From Asaia bogorensis (GTDB taxonomy: Bacteria; Pseudomonadota; Alphaproteobacteria; Acetobacterales; Acetobacteraceae): a stretch of 49,342 nucleotides of DNA. The notes under the pieces were generated by a model, which was not told the origin of the DNA, searched no databases, and saw nothing but the letters and a program-made list of their open reading frames with translations. A program made the translations under genes and the position numbers. This document shows, piece by piece, positions 35,955 through 44,495 of this stretch (the first letter of the stretch is position 1; the number at the start of each line of letters is the position of its first letter). The DNA is taken from assembly GCA_943333505.2 (NCBI GenBank), contig CALQTN020000031.1, positions 1 through 49,342 of the forward strand. Reading direction: 5' to 3'.

Positions 35955-37088
35955 ATGTTGACCGTCACCGGCCTTACCCGCGTCTTCGCCAATCGTTTCG
36001 ACGCCATGGCAGGCGGCGTGCGGGATGCCAGCTTCAACCTACCCGCCGGCACCTTCTTCACCCTGCTCGGCCCGTCCGGCTGCGGCAAGACCACCACCTT
36101 GCGCTGCCTCGCCGGACTGGAGCGCCCGGATACCGGCTTCATCGGGTTGGATGACCGCGTACTGTTCGACGGTGCGTCCGGCGCCATGGTCCCGGTGCAT
36201 CTGCGCGGCATCGGTATGGTGTTCCAGTCCTACGCGATCTGGCCGCATATGACGGTGTTCGAGAATATCGCCTTCCCGCTGCGCGTCTCCCGCGACCGGA
36301 GCTATGGCCGCGAGGAAATCGCCCGCATGGTCGATCAGGCGCTATCCACCGTCGATCTGTCTGGCTACGGCCCGCGCCCGGCCACACGTCTGTCCGGCGG
36401 CCAACAGCAGCGCGTTGCCCTCGCCCGCGCCATCGTCCACCAGCCCAAGCTGCTGCTGCTCGACGAGCCGCTATCGAATTTGGACGCCAGCCTGCGTGAG
36501 GATATGCGCATCGAATTGCGCCGCCTGCAGCAGCAGATTGGCATCACCACGGTCTATGTCACCCACGACCAGTCCGAGGCACTAGCAATGTCGGACCAGA
36601 TTGCAGTGATGGATCGCGGTCGAATTGTGCAGCTCGCCGCCCCGCGGGCCATCTATTTCACTCCGGCCAATGATTTTGTGGCGAGCTTCATCGGCGCCGC
36701 CAATCTGCTCGCCGGCACCGCCGAGGCCCGGGTGGCGGCCGGCGGCACCGGGATGGTGCGGCTGGCTGATGGCGTCGGGATCATGTGCGCTTTCCCTGGC
36801 GGCACCCAGGCCGGTCAACCGGCGACGATTGCCTTGCGGCCCGAGAGCATCGCCGTCACCCAAGCCAATACCCCAATCCCGGCGGGTGTGAACGCGCTAC
36901 CGGGCATCCTGCAGGATGCGAGTTTCCTCGGTGCCACTTTGCGTTGCGACGTGCTGGCGGCGGGCCAGATCCTGCGCGCCGTGGCGGCCCCAGACACCGT
37001 GATTGCGTCTGGCGCGGCGGTGCAATTGCAGTTCGGGCATGCCGCCGCAGTGGTAGTCCACACGGCGTCGCAATCTATGCCGCAATAA
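35955..37088 (+). CDS. ABC transporter ATPase, system 2
   Basis: 377 aa. Walker A GPSGCGKTTT, signature LSGGQQQR, Walker B LLLDEPLSNLD, switch His in YVTHDQSEA, and a C-terminal TOBE-like domain. It is closely related to the system 1 ATPase, sharing MVFQSYAIWPHMTVF exactly. It is the last gene of the plus-strand run. Its 3' end overlaps the convergent acyl-CoA synthetase by 14 bp, so no terminator can lie between the two stops. Confidence 0.93.
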   Translation: MLTVTGLTRVFANRFDAMAGGVRDASFNLPAGTFFTLLGPSGCGKTTTLRCLAGLERPDTGFIGLDDRVLFDGASGAMVPVHLRGIGMVFQSYAIWPHMTVFENIAFPLRVSRDRSYGREEIARMVDQALSTVDLSGYGPRPATRLSGGQQQRVALARAIVHQPKLLLLDEPLSNLDASLREDMRIELRRLQQQIGITTVYVTHDQSEALAMSDQIAVMDRGRIVQLAAPRAIYFTPANDFVASFIGAANLLAGTAEARVAAGGTGMVRLADGVGIMCAFPGGTQAGQPATIALRPESIAVTQANTPIPAGVNALPGILQDASFLGATLRCDVLAAGQILRAVAAPDTVIASGAAVQLQFGHAAAVVVHTASQSMPQ

Positions 37089-39180
37089 TCAGCGCATCCA
37101 CGACGTGGACATCGCCTGTGCGAGGCGCAACCAGAACCGGGTTTATGTCGCATTCGGCCAGAAGATCACCGAGATCGGCCGCCAGCCGTGACAGATTGCT
37201 CGCGAGCCGCGCCAATGCGGTGATATCGGTCGCCGGCACCAGATTGCGATATCCATCAAGCAATGCGCCGAGCCTGGTCTCGCGCATCATCGCCGATGCA
37301 CGGGACGGGGTGAACGGACATAGCTCCAAACTACGATCGGCCTGCAACTCAACCATGGTGCCTCCCGTGCCGATGGTAAGCAAGGTTCCAAATGGCGGGG
37401 CCGCAACAAATCCCGCCATCGCCTCGATCTGCCTGATGAAATAGCGCTGGAGTTCAAACCCGGTCAGCCGGGCAGCAGGCAGGGCCGCGCGCACCTGCTT
37501 GGTCATCCGCGCCATTGCGACAGAAAGCGCGGCAGGGTCCGCAATTCCGAGCGCGACACCGCCAACATCGGAACGGTGGGTGATGTCGGGCGATGCAATT
37601 TTCAGCACGAGCGGGTAACCAATGCGCGCGGCGGCCGCAATGGCTGTCGCCTCGTCGGCGGCGTCCGCGCTCGGCACGAACGGAATGTCATAGGCAGCGA
37701 GGAGCCGGCGGGTGAGCGTGGCGGGCAGCGCCCCGGTGTGTCCGCCGATCGCCGCGCGCAGGGCTGCGAGGTCAGCATGGGGGAGGTGTCTGGTGGTCTC
37801 GGCGGCGGCGGCGCGCGCGTCGCCCAGCGTGCCAAGATTGCGCAACGCGACCAGCCCGGCACGCATTCCGCGCAGCACCGGGACACGGAACGCCGCCATC
37901 ATGTCGTGGATGACCGGATGGGTGTTCTCCGCACTTGGCGACAGCATCACCACGGGTTTGCCGGTCCTGGCCGCATGGCGCCCATATTCGAGCATATGCG
38001 GCGTGTAGTTGGTGCGCATCGCGTCGGTCAGGCTGGCCTGCATGTCCTGGATGAACACCAGCGTATCGACGCCAGGATCATCAAGAATGGCGGCGATGGC
38101 GGCGCGGTCATGGTCCGGGGTGTGGTTGACGGTCGCCCCAAGGTCGAGCGGATTGCTGCCGGCCGCACCGGGCAAAGCGGCAAGAATAGCGGCCCGGGTA
38201 TCGTCGCTGAAGGCTGCCGGAGCCAGCCCAAGATCGGCGGCGACATCGCAGGCCAAAGCTGTTTCGCCACCTGATATCCCAACGATCCCGAGGCGGCTGC
38301 CGCGCGGCAGGCGATCAGTGCCGGCAAAGCATTCCAGTGTGGCAATCAGTTCGTCATAATCCCGCGCAACAGGCACATGCAGGCTGGCGAAAAAGCAGTC
38401 ATAGGCTTCGGCGCGGCTGATCATCGCCCCGGTATGGGCCTGCACCGCGCGATTGCCGACATCGGACCGGCCGACCTTGAGCACGGCGAGCGACTTACCG
38501 GCGGCGAACACCAGGCGCACCGCCTCGGCGAATTCGGCGGGGCTTTGGATTGACTCCAGCACGATCCCGATCACCGAGGTGCGCGGATCGGTGGCAAAGA
38601 AGCGCATATAGTCGGGCGCGGTGACCTGGAACTCGCTGCCCATGGTAACGATGGTCGACATCCCGAACGACGATGAATTCAGCAGCGATATGGCAGCCGA
38701 ACCCGATTGCGCTATCACCGCGACATTGCCCGGCCGTGCTTTGGCGCTACGGGTCGCCGGATACAGCGGCATGTGCTCGTGCAGGTCGATCAGCCCCATG
38801 CAGTTGGGGCCATGGATCGCCATGGTTGACCGGCTGGAAACGGCGCGGAAATCGCGTTCCTGATCAGGGGTAAAACCGTTGCTGAACACGACGGCCGACC
38901 GAACGCCTGCGGCTTCGATCTCAATCAGGGCGGCTGCGACCCCGCTGGCCGGGATGGCGACCACGGCTGTATCCACGCCGCGTGGCAAGGCCGCAATGCC
39001 CCGGCTTACCGCAAGACCGTTGATTTCGGATGCAGTCGCATGGACCGGGATGATCTGCCCTTGGAATCCGGCGCCCTGCAAATTGCCGATCACCTGATTG
39101 CCCTGCGTCGTCCTGGTGGCCGACGCACCAAGCACAGCCACCACGCCGGGCCGCATGATCGGTGTCACGTCTCGTTTCAT
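37075..39180 (-). CDS. ADP-forming acyl-CoA synthetase (ACD family), minus-strand operon
   Basis: 701 aa single-chain acid-CoA ligase of the acetate-CoA ligase (ADP-forming) family. An N-terminal CoA-binding Rossmann domain (VVAVLGASATRTTQGN) is followed by two succinyl-CoA-synthetase-like domains with the phosphorylated His at H249 in QAHTGAM, and a C-terminal ATP-grasp domain (YPLVLKIASPDITHRSDVGG, then AECDINPVLV). Relatives read SHTG at the active site; here Ala replaces the Ser. It makes an acyl-CoA with ATP or, in reverse, ATP from acyl-CoA. It is the last gene of a five-gene operon with 2-6 bp gaps. The acid is unknown. Confidence 0.9.
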   Translation of the reverse strand: MKRDVTPIMRPGVVAVLGASATRTTQGNQVIGNLQGAGFQGQIIPVHATASEINGLAVSRGIAALPRGVDTAVVAIPASGVAAALIEIEAAGVRSAVVFSNGFTPDQERDFRAVSSRSTMAIHGPNCMGLIDLHEHMPLYPATRSAKARPGNVAVIAQSGSAAISLLNSSSFGMSTIVTMGSEFQVTAPDYMRFFATDPRTSVIGIVLESIQSPAEFAEAVRLVFAAGKSLAVLKVGRSDVGNRAVQAHTGAMISRAEAYDCFFASLHVPVARDYDELIATLECFAGTDRLPRGSRLGIVGISGGETALACDVAADLGLAPAAFSDDTRAAILAALPGAAGSNPLDLGATVNHTPDHDRAAIAAILDDPGVDTLVFIQDMQASLTDAMRTNYTPHMLEYGRHAARTGKPVVMLSPSAENTHPVIHDMMAAFRVPVLRGMRAGLVALRNLGTLGDARAAAAETTRHLPHADLAALRAAIGGHTGALPATLTRRLLAAYDIPFVPSADAADEATAIAAAARIGYPLVLKIASPDITHRSDVGGVALGIADPAALSVAMARMTKQVRAALPAARLTGFELQRYFIRQIEAMAGFVAAPPFGTLLTIGTGGTMVELQADRSLELCPFTPSRASAMMRETRLGALLDGYRNLVPATDITALARLASNLSRLAADLGDLLAECDINPVLVAPRTGDVHVVDALIIAA

Positions 39181-39186
39181 GATGCT

Positions 39187-40098
39187 TCAGCCTCGTCGCA
39201 GGAAAGTCTGGGCATTGCCATAGAACCATTTCTCCAGCACGGCGGGTTTCAATGGCAGGTCCTGGTATTCTGCGATCAGCGTCTCGAAGGGAATATTGAA
39301 GGTGCTGCGTGACAGCCCGACCATGATCTTGTCCTGCAACAGGGTATTGCCGAATTGCAGGAAGCCTTCCCAGCCCGATCCGGGCGTTGCGAAATGGCGC
39401 GGGCGATGGGCGGCGGTATCGCAATAAAGATTGGGGTGCCGCCGCAGCAGCGCGATCATATCGGTCACCCATGGCCACCCAGCCAGACCGGCAACGATGC
39501 GCAGTTCGGGAAAATCCATCGCGACCTGATCGAGGTGGCTGGGATGGCCGATGTCGTACGGGCGGTCATTGGCATAGGGCATCGCGGTATAAACCCGCAC
39601 CGGAACATCGAGCTCCACGCATTTGGCATAAAGCGGATAGTATCGGCGGTCGGACGCCGGAATACCGTTGTACAACGCAACCACCCGCAACCCGCCAATA
39701 TTATGCTCGCGCACCAGGCGTTCGAAATTGCGCACCCCGGTCATGCCGTCGAGCGGGCTGGTGGCGGACAGTCCGATGAAGCGGTCGGGATGGGCGGTGC
39801 AGATCCGCGCCATCGTTGCGTTGGACGAGCCGAGCACGCCGAATTCGATGCCTGCCTTATCCATGTCGGCGATGAATTTGGTGATGCCGCCATCGTCTTC
39901 GACCGGCGGCGGCGGGGCGGCTTCCGGCGATAGCGGCCGCCCTTTGAAAATATGCTGATAATTATCGAAGCCGTATCCTGGCGGGCGGGGCTGGCGATCA
40001 GCCACCGGATTGCCGGGGCGGCCCTGCATGGCGTCCCAGTAGCCACGTTCCTCCTCGCTGCGCGGCAGGTTCATTTCGAGATCGATGATGCGCGGCAT
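39187..40098 (-). CDS. amidohydrolase-fold protein lacking the usual metal ligands
   Basis: 303 aa with the amidohydrolase_2 barrel pattern (DRFIGLSATSPLDG, FPELRIVAGLAGWPWVTDMI, HPNLYCDTAAHRP). The expected metal positions are not kept. The N-terminal DxHxH/DxDxH motif reads DLEMN. The mid-barrel histidine region reads VRVYTAMPY. The HxGGxPW region reads LAGWPW, and the C-terminal GTDYP region reads GLSRSTF. It may be a structural or regulatory partner, or use metal-free chemistry. The start at MPRIIDLEMN follows GGAGAGGCG. It lies between the ThDP enzyme (5 bp) and the acyl-CoA synthetase (6 bp) genes. Confidence 0.8.
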   Translation of the reverse strand: MPRIIDLEMNLPRSEEERGYWDAMQGRPGNPVADRQPRPPGYGFDNYQHIFKGRPLSPEAAPPPPVEDDGGITKFIADMDKAGIEFGVLGSSNATMARICTAHPDRFIGLSATSPLDGMTGVRNFERLVREHNIGGLRVVALYNGIPASDRRYYPLYAKCVELDVPVRVYTAMPYANDRPYDIGHPSHLDQVAMDFPELRIVAGLAGWPWVTDMIALLRRHPNLYCDTAAHRPRHFATPGSGWEGFLQFGNTLLQDKIMVGLSRSTFNIPFETLIAEYQDLPLKPAVLEKWFYGNAQTFLRRG

Positions 40099-40103
40099 GA
40101 TGT

Positions 40104-41768
40104 TTACGCCTCTCCATAATGGATACGGCGATACGGGCGCGAAACCACGTTGTCGTCGCTGTGGACATCCCAAAGCCCGGCGCTGTTGGCTGCCTGGTGT
40201 TCGGCGAACAACGCGCCAAAGCCGCCGAGCGCGCTGACCGTGGTGCCGCGCACCCCGAACCCGTTGGCGACACCGGCGAGGTCGCCACGGCCATGGATGA
40301 CGGTTTCCGGGCTCAGCCCGTTGGCGCGGAATTTGTGGATTTCCGCACCATAGCCACCATCATTGATGATCGCCATCAGCAGACGGATGCCCTGGCGCCG
40401 CACGGTTTCCAATTCCTGGATGTGCAACATCAAGCTGCCATCGCCCTCGATCAGCAGCACCTTGCCATTGTTGCGCGCCGCCGCCACCCCGATCGCTGCC
40501 GGCAGCCCGTTGCCGATCGCGCCGAAATCGCTGACCACGTGGTATTTGTCCGCTGACCTGCCGCGCATATGGGTCAGCGCAATGCCAAAATAATGGCCGG
40601 CGCCGATCACCACGTCCCAATCCTTCGGCACGATGCGGTCGAGCTCCAGGATCGCCTTGCGCGGATCGACCGTGCCGGCAATTGTGGGGAACACTTTGCG
40701 ATCGGGCTCGTCCGCCGCGATCTGCCCGGCGAGTTCGGCACTGCGGAAGCCTAGCCGCTTCACCCCGCGCTGCTGCATCCGCGCGGTAATTGCCTCGGCG
40801 GCGGCGCGGGCATCGGCGCGGATATGCATGTCGGCCGTCCGCAGTCCCTGCCACAAACCGCGCGGGTTAATGTCGACCTGCACCGTCTGTGCGCCAGGAT
40901 AAAGATAGCCGCTTTCGGTGGTGTAGGTGCCAAGGCCGACCCCGAAGCCGATCACCAGATCCGCCTCGGCGAAGCGTTCGCGGGAAAAATCACTGGCGAA
41001 GGCGCCGGCGATATCCATCGCAAAAGGATTGCCCTCGAACAAACCCTTGCCCAGCAGCGATGTTGCCAGCAATGCGCCAGATGCCTCGGCCAGTTGCGCG
41101 ATCGCGGCACCGGCGCCGGACAGGCTGGCCCCCTTGCCGGCGATGATGATCGGGCGTTCGGCGTCCGCGATCATATCGACCAGCCGGTCGACCAGCGCCG
41201 GGTCTGGCATCGGCCGTTGCGGCGTGGGCAGCAGTTCGGCCGACGGGATGTAGTCGAACATGAACGGATAGGCCTGCTTTTGCAGGTCCATCGGCACGCC
41301 GAGCACGACCGGGCGGCGTTCGAGTGCGGCAATGTGGAAGGCTTCGCGCACATTATCCAGCGCGCGGTCCATGGTGCGGATCGGGATGTAATGCGCGCCG
41401 GTCGCGAGTGCCAGCGGCGCCATGTCGATCTGCTGAATGTAATAAGCGGCCGTCATCGGCGTATCACCGGCGAACACGACCAGCGGCACATTGGCGCGGG
41501 CGGCGATGGTGAGCGCCGTCATGATCTGGGTGAAGCCAGGCCCGCAGGTGGTCGATGCCACGCCGACCTTGCCGGTGGCGCGGGCGTAGCCATCGGCCAT
41601 CGCCACCGCGCAATGCTCGTGGCGGGCATGTACCAGCGTGATGCCGGGCAGGCGCGACATCGCCTCCGACCAATACATGTTGGCGTCCCCCATCAGGGTG
41701 AACAGCACCTCGCAGCCCTCGGCAGCGAAGGCGCGGGCCAGAATATCGGAGAGTTTGGGATCGGCCAT
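40104..41768 (-). CDS. thiamine-diphosphate-dependent enzyme (acetolactate synthase-like)
   Basis: 554 aa with the three-domain layout of 2-oxo acid decarboxylases and acetolactate synthases. The ThDP-activating Glu is E51 in HARHEHCAVAMADGYAR. The cofactor/Mg motif runs from D443 in EGDGSLM to N469-D470 in IINDGGYG. The central domain (PIIIAGKGASLSGA) is a FAD- or nucleotide-type fold. It should cleave or make a C-C bond next to a carbonyl, usually decarboxylating a 2-oxo acid. It is not clearly IlvB, oxalyl-CoA decarboxylase or Xsc. Start at MADPKLSDIL. It lies 2 bp after the SRPBCC gene. Confidence 0.88.
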   Translation of the reverse strand: MADPKLSDILARAFAAEGCEVLFTLMGDANMYWSEAMSRLPGITLVHARHEHCAVAMADGYARATGKVGVASTTCGPGFTQIMTALTIAARANVPLVVFAGDTPMTAAYYIQQIDMAPLALATGAHYIPIRTMDRALDNVREAFHIAALERRPVVLGVPMDLQKQAYPFMFDYIPSAELLPTPQRPMPDPALVDRLVDMIADAERPIIIAGKGASLSGAGAAIAQLAEASGALLATSLLGKGLFEGNPFAMDIAGAFASDFSRERFAEADLVIGFGVGLGTYTTESGYLYPGAQTVQVDINPRGLWQGLRTADMHIRADARAAAEAITARMQQRGVKRLGFRSAELAGQIAADEPDRKVFPTIAGTVDPRKAILELDRIVPKDWDVVIGAGHYFGIALTHMRGRSADKYHVVSDFGAIGNGLPAAIGVAAARNNGKVLLIEGDGSLMLHIQELETVRRQGIRLLMAIINDGGYGAEIHKFRANGLSPETVIHGRGDLAGVANGFGVRGTTVSALGGFGALFAEHQAANSAGLWDVHSDDNVVSRPYRRIHYGEA

Positions 41769-41770
41769 CG

Positions 41771-42358
41771 TCAGGGTGTCCTTCCACGAAACAGGGATTG
41801 CAGCCAGGAGAGCAGCACGCGCCACAGCAGGCCGAAGCCGCCGAGTTCGCGTGCTGGTATTTGGGGCGCGGGCAGGGGGGCCGGGACCGCTTCGAGCACC
41901 GGTGTGGCGGGGCGTGTTTCAGCTACCAACCCGGCCATGTTGGCGGCGAATTCAGCCAGCAAGGCGCGGGCAACATGCACGCCACCGGCATTGGCGAATT
42001 GCTCCAGCGGGCCGGTAACGGTGAAGCTGCCATCGACGGTCAGCAAGGTCGTATCGCCCTCGTCTGTCGCAACAATGGCGCCCGATGACAGCGCACGGGA
42101 TGCACCGCGCTGATCAATCCCGCGGCCCTGGATGCTGCATCGATATGCTGGATGATCGTAGTCCACTGACGCCTCGCCACGGAACGTCGCGACCGTCGGC
42201 CCAAAGCGTACCCGGATCGAGCCGCGCCACATCCCATCGCCCTGATCGGGTGCAAGGGTGGTGCCGGGGATGCAGGCGGCGACGCGGGCGGGATCGCTCA
42301 ACAGCGGCCAAACCTCGTCCAGTCGCGCCGGGATGCTGATCTGTTCGCGAATATCCAT
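41771..42358 (-). CDS. CoxG-like SRPBCC domain protein
   Basis: 195 aa. Residues 1-150 form an SRPBCC lipid/polyketide-binding fold of the CO-dehydrogenase subunit G group (ISIPARLDEVWPLLSDPARV, CIPGTTLAP, GPLEQFANAG). A Pro/Ala-rich linker leads to a C-terminal hydrophobic amphipathic tail (GLLWRVLLSWLQSLF), which would tether the protein to the inner membrane, as CoxG does for CO dehydrogenase. No coxMSL genes are in the window. AAGGAGA lies upstream, inside the end of the PLP enzyme gene, 5 bp away. Confidence 0.85.
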   Translation of the reverse strand: MDIREQISIPARLDEVWPLLSDPARVAACIPGTTLAPDQGDGMWRGSIRVRFGPTVATFRGEASVDYDHPAYRCSIQGRGIDQRGASRALSSGAIVATDEGDTTLLTVDGSFTVTGPLEQFANAGGVHVARALLAEFAANMAGLVAETRPATPVLEAVPAPLPAPQIPARELGGFGLLWRVLLSWLQSLFRGRTP

Positions 42359-42363
42359 GATAA

Positions 42364-43542
42364 CTACAGAATCTCCTTCAGCCGCGCACCAACCGCCATT
42401 GCCTGCGCGTCGGTCATCGCCACCGGATTGAATGTGACCAGGCCCTCATCAAGCCGTCCCAGCCCGCAGGCGATCGCGGGGGTGCCGGCCAGCAACCTAC
42501 GCGCCAGCGCATCCGCTTGTTCAGCCGAGCCGGCATCGAGCGCCAGGATCGGGATCGGTCCCGATGCAATCGCGAGATCCGAACGCCCCGACGCCGCAAC
42601 GATAAGCTGCAGCCGCGCCTGCCACGCAGCCCGCCTTGCGCCCGGATCGGCCGCGACAAAACGCTTGAGCGCCACGCAAAGCCCGGCGATTTCCTCCTTA
42701 CCGACTTTGCAGGACCGCCCGATGCCATGATGCGGCAAGCCGCGCATCTGTCGCAGGGCCGCGAACTCCTCGGGCGGGGCAAAGAAACTGTCGAACACGT
42801 CGAGATCGAGCATCTGCAACAACGCCGATGCCACCAGATCAGCCCGCCCCGCCAGAATGCCGGAGGATTGCGGCCCGCCGATTGCCTTGCCGCCTGAGAA
42901 ACACACCAGATCGGCCCCCTCGTCGAGGAAGCGGCGCAGATTGTCGGCAGGCGGCAACTGCCCGGCGGCGTCCACCAGCACAGGCAGCGAATGTTCATGC
43001 GCCACGTCGGCCACGGCGCGTAACGATGGCTTCGAACGCGCTTCGGCAAGATAGTAAATACCGGCAGTGTTCTTGGTGATGGCGGCTGCAATCTCCCAAG
43101 CCGCCGCGTCGCGCACCCCAGGGCCGGAATAGCGGTCCGGAATGCCGACTTCGACAATCCGCCCACCCGCGACCAGCAGCGCCCGATCGTACATGTTGCG
43201 CTGGCTGCGCACCACAATGAACTCGCGCCGCCCGTCGGCGATTTCGGGCAGCGCGTTAATGCGAACCGGGTCGAGCCCGGCAATGCAGGCGGCCGCCCCA
43301 AGCAGTACCGCCGCCGAGGCGCCTGATGTCACGATCCCGGCTTGCGCCCCGGTCGCGCCCTGGATCACCCGACAGGCGGCGGCCTGCAGCGCCACCATGT
43401 CGACCGATGCCTCGGACGCCTGGCGCATCGCCTCGCTCACCTCGGGTGCCATCATTCCGCCCGACAATCGCGTGACGGTCCCGCACGCATTGATCAACGG
43501 TGCGACCCCGAGTTCGTCGTAGATGCCCATTTCAGTCGACAT
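42364..43542 (-). CDS. SelA-fold PLP-dependent enzyme
   Basis: 392 aa of the SelA/DgaE group of fold-type I PLP enzymes, which includes selenocysteine synthase and D-glucosaminate-6-phosphate ammonia-lyase. The N-terminal signature INACGTVTRLSGGMM, cofactor Asp D191 in VLVDAAGQLPP, and Schiff-base Lys K219 in CFSGGKAIGGPQSSG are present. It is shorter than SelA and no selC or selB is seen, so a small-molecule lyase or deaminase is likelier. The ATG of MSTEMG (GGGGAT nearby) is chosen; MGIYDE four codons in is possible. It is the first gene of the minus operon, divergent from the serine hydrolase by 116 bp. Confidence 0.85.
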   Translation of the reverse strand: MSTEMGIYDELGVAPLINACGTVTRLSGGMMAPEVSEAMRQASEASVDMVALQAAACRVIQGATGAQAGIVTSGASAAVLLGAAACIAGLDPVRINALPEIADGRREFIVVRSQRNMYDRALLVAGGRIVEVGIPDRYSGPGVRDAAAWEIAAAITKNTAGIYYLAEARSKPSLRAVADVAHEHSLPVLVDAAGQLPPADNLRRFLDEGADLVCFSGGKAIGGPQSSGILAGRADLVASALLQMLDLDVFDSFFAPPEEFAALRQMRGLPHHGIGRSCKVGKEEIAGLCVALKRFVAADPGARRAAWQARLQLIVAASGRSDLAIASGPIPILALDAGSAEQADALARRLLAGTPAIACGLGRLDEGLVTFNPVAMTDAQAMAVGARLKEIL

Positions 43543-43658
43543 TTCCCATATCCCCGACCATACGGGCATTTTTCGTTGCACGGCAACCGCGCTCATTGGG
43601 GCTGTCAATATCGACGCCTCCGGTCTACCCTCCTCTATTAAGGAAGCGGGAGCCTGCC

Positions 43659-44444
43659 ATGACCGACTGGACCGGACTTGCAGCAAGCATTGCAACCGCC
43701 GAGAGCGCCGGTTGCAAGCTCGGGGTCAGCGTGATCGCCCCGGATGGCGGCCGCTTCGCCCATAACGGCGATCGCCGGTTCGTTGCCGCCAGCACGGTCA
43801 AGATCGCCATAATGGTGGAACTGTTCCGTCGTATCGACGCAGGCGCCGACAGCCTCGACCAGATCCACGTCCTGCGCCCCGAAGACCGCGCCACCGGCGG
43901 CGGCGTGGTCAAGGAACTCCATCCCGGCATCGCCTTCACCGTCGCCGATTTATGCTACCTGATGATGGCAATCAGCGATAATTCCACCACCAACATCCTG
44001 ATCGACCGCGTCGGCATGGCGGCGGTCAATGCCACCATGCAGCGCCTGGGGATGAAAAGCTCGGTGCTTGGCCGCCCCATGCGGGGCCGCCCGCCATTGC
44101 CGGGCGAGAGCGAGAATTGGTCAGTGCCGACCGAATATGCCGATCTGATTGCCGCAATTTTTGCCAACCAGGCTGCGTCTGCGCCGTCCTGCGCCGCAAT
44201 GATCGGTCAGCTGGAAAAGCAGACCAACGACCGCCGCCTCGCCCGCCATCTGCCGCAAGGCGCGGCCCGTCCGCGCTGGGGCAGCAAAACCGGTAGCCTG
44301 CCCGGCGTAGTGAATGATGTTGGTTTCATCATGACCGCGAACGGACCGCTGATCCTGTCGATCTATGTCGAAATCGCCGATCCCCATGCAGGTGAGGCAG
44401 TGATCGGCGAAGTCGCCCGCGCCGCGCTGGTAGCGCTCGGTTAG
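43659..44444 (+). CDS. class A beta-lactamase-fold serine hydrolase
   Basis: 261 aa with all three active-site motifs of serine beta-lactamases: SxxK at S45-K48 (ASTVK), SDN at 106-108 (ISDNSTTN) and KTG at 210-212 (GSKTGSLPG). A Glu at 150 or 152 could be the omega-loop base. There is no signal peptide, so it is probably cytoplasmic and not a classic secreted beta-lactamase; an amidase or esterase acting on a pathway compound is possible. The start follows GGGAGCCTGCC. It is divergent from the PLP enzyme and 176 bp upstream of the second acyl-CoA synthetase. Confidence 0.85.
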   Translation: MTDWTGLAASIATAESAGCKLGVSVIAPDGGRFAHNGDRRFVAASTVKIAIMVELFRRIDAGADSLDQIHVLRPEDRATGGGVVKELHPGIAFTVADLCYLMMAISDNSTTNILIDRVGMAAVNATMQRLGMKSSVLGRPMRGRPPLPGESENWSVPTEYADLIAAIFANQAASAPSCAAMIGQLEKQTNDRRLARHLPQGAARPRWGSKTGSLPGVVNDVGFIMTANGPLILSIYVEIADPHAGEAVIGEVARAALVALG

Positions 44445-44495
44445 CACCCGTACCGGCGCCTTCCCCGCAAGCGGGATGAATGCCAAGCTCGCGCT

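Noticed and set aside
42364-43542. Selenocysteine synthase (selA)
   Set aside because: The protein is shorter than SelA, no selB or selC was seen, and the context is catabolic.
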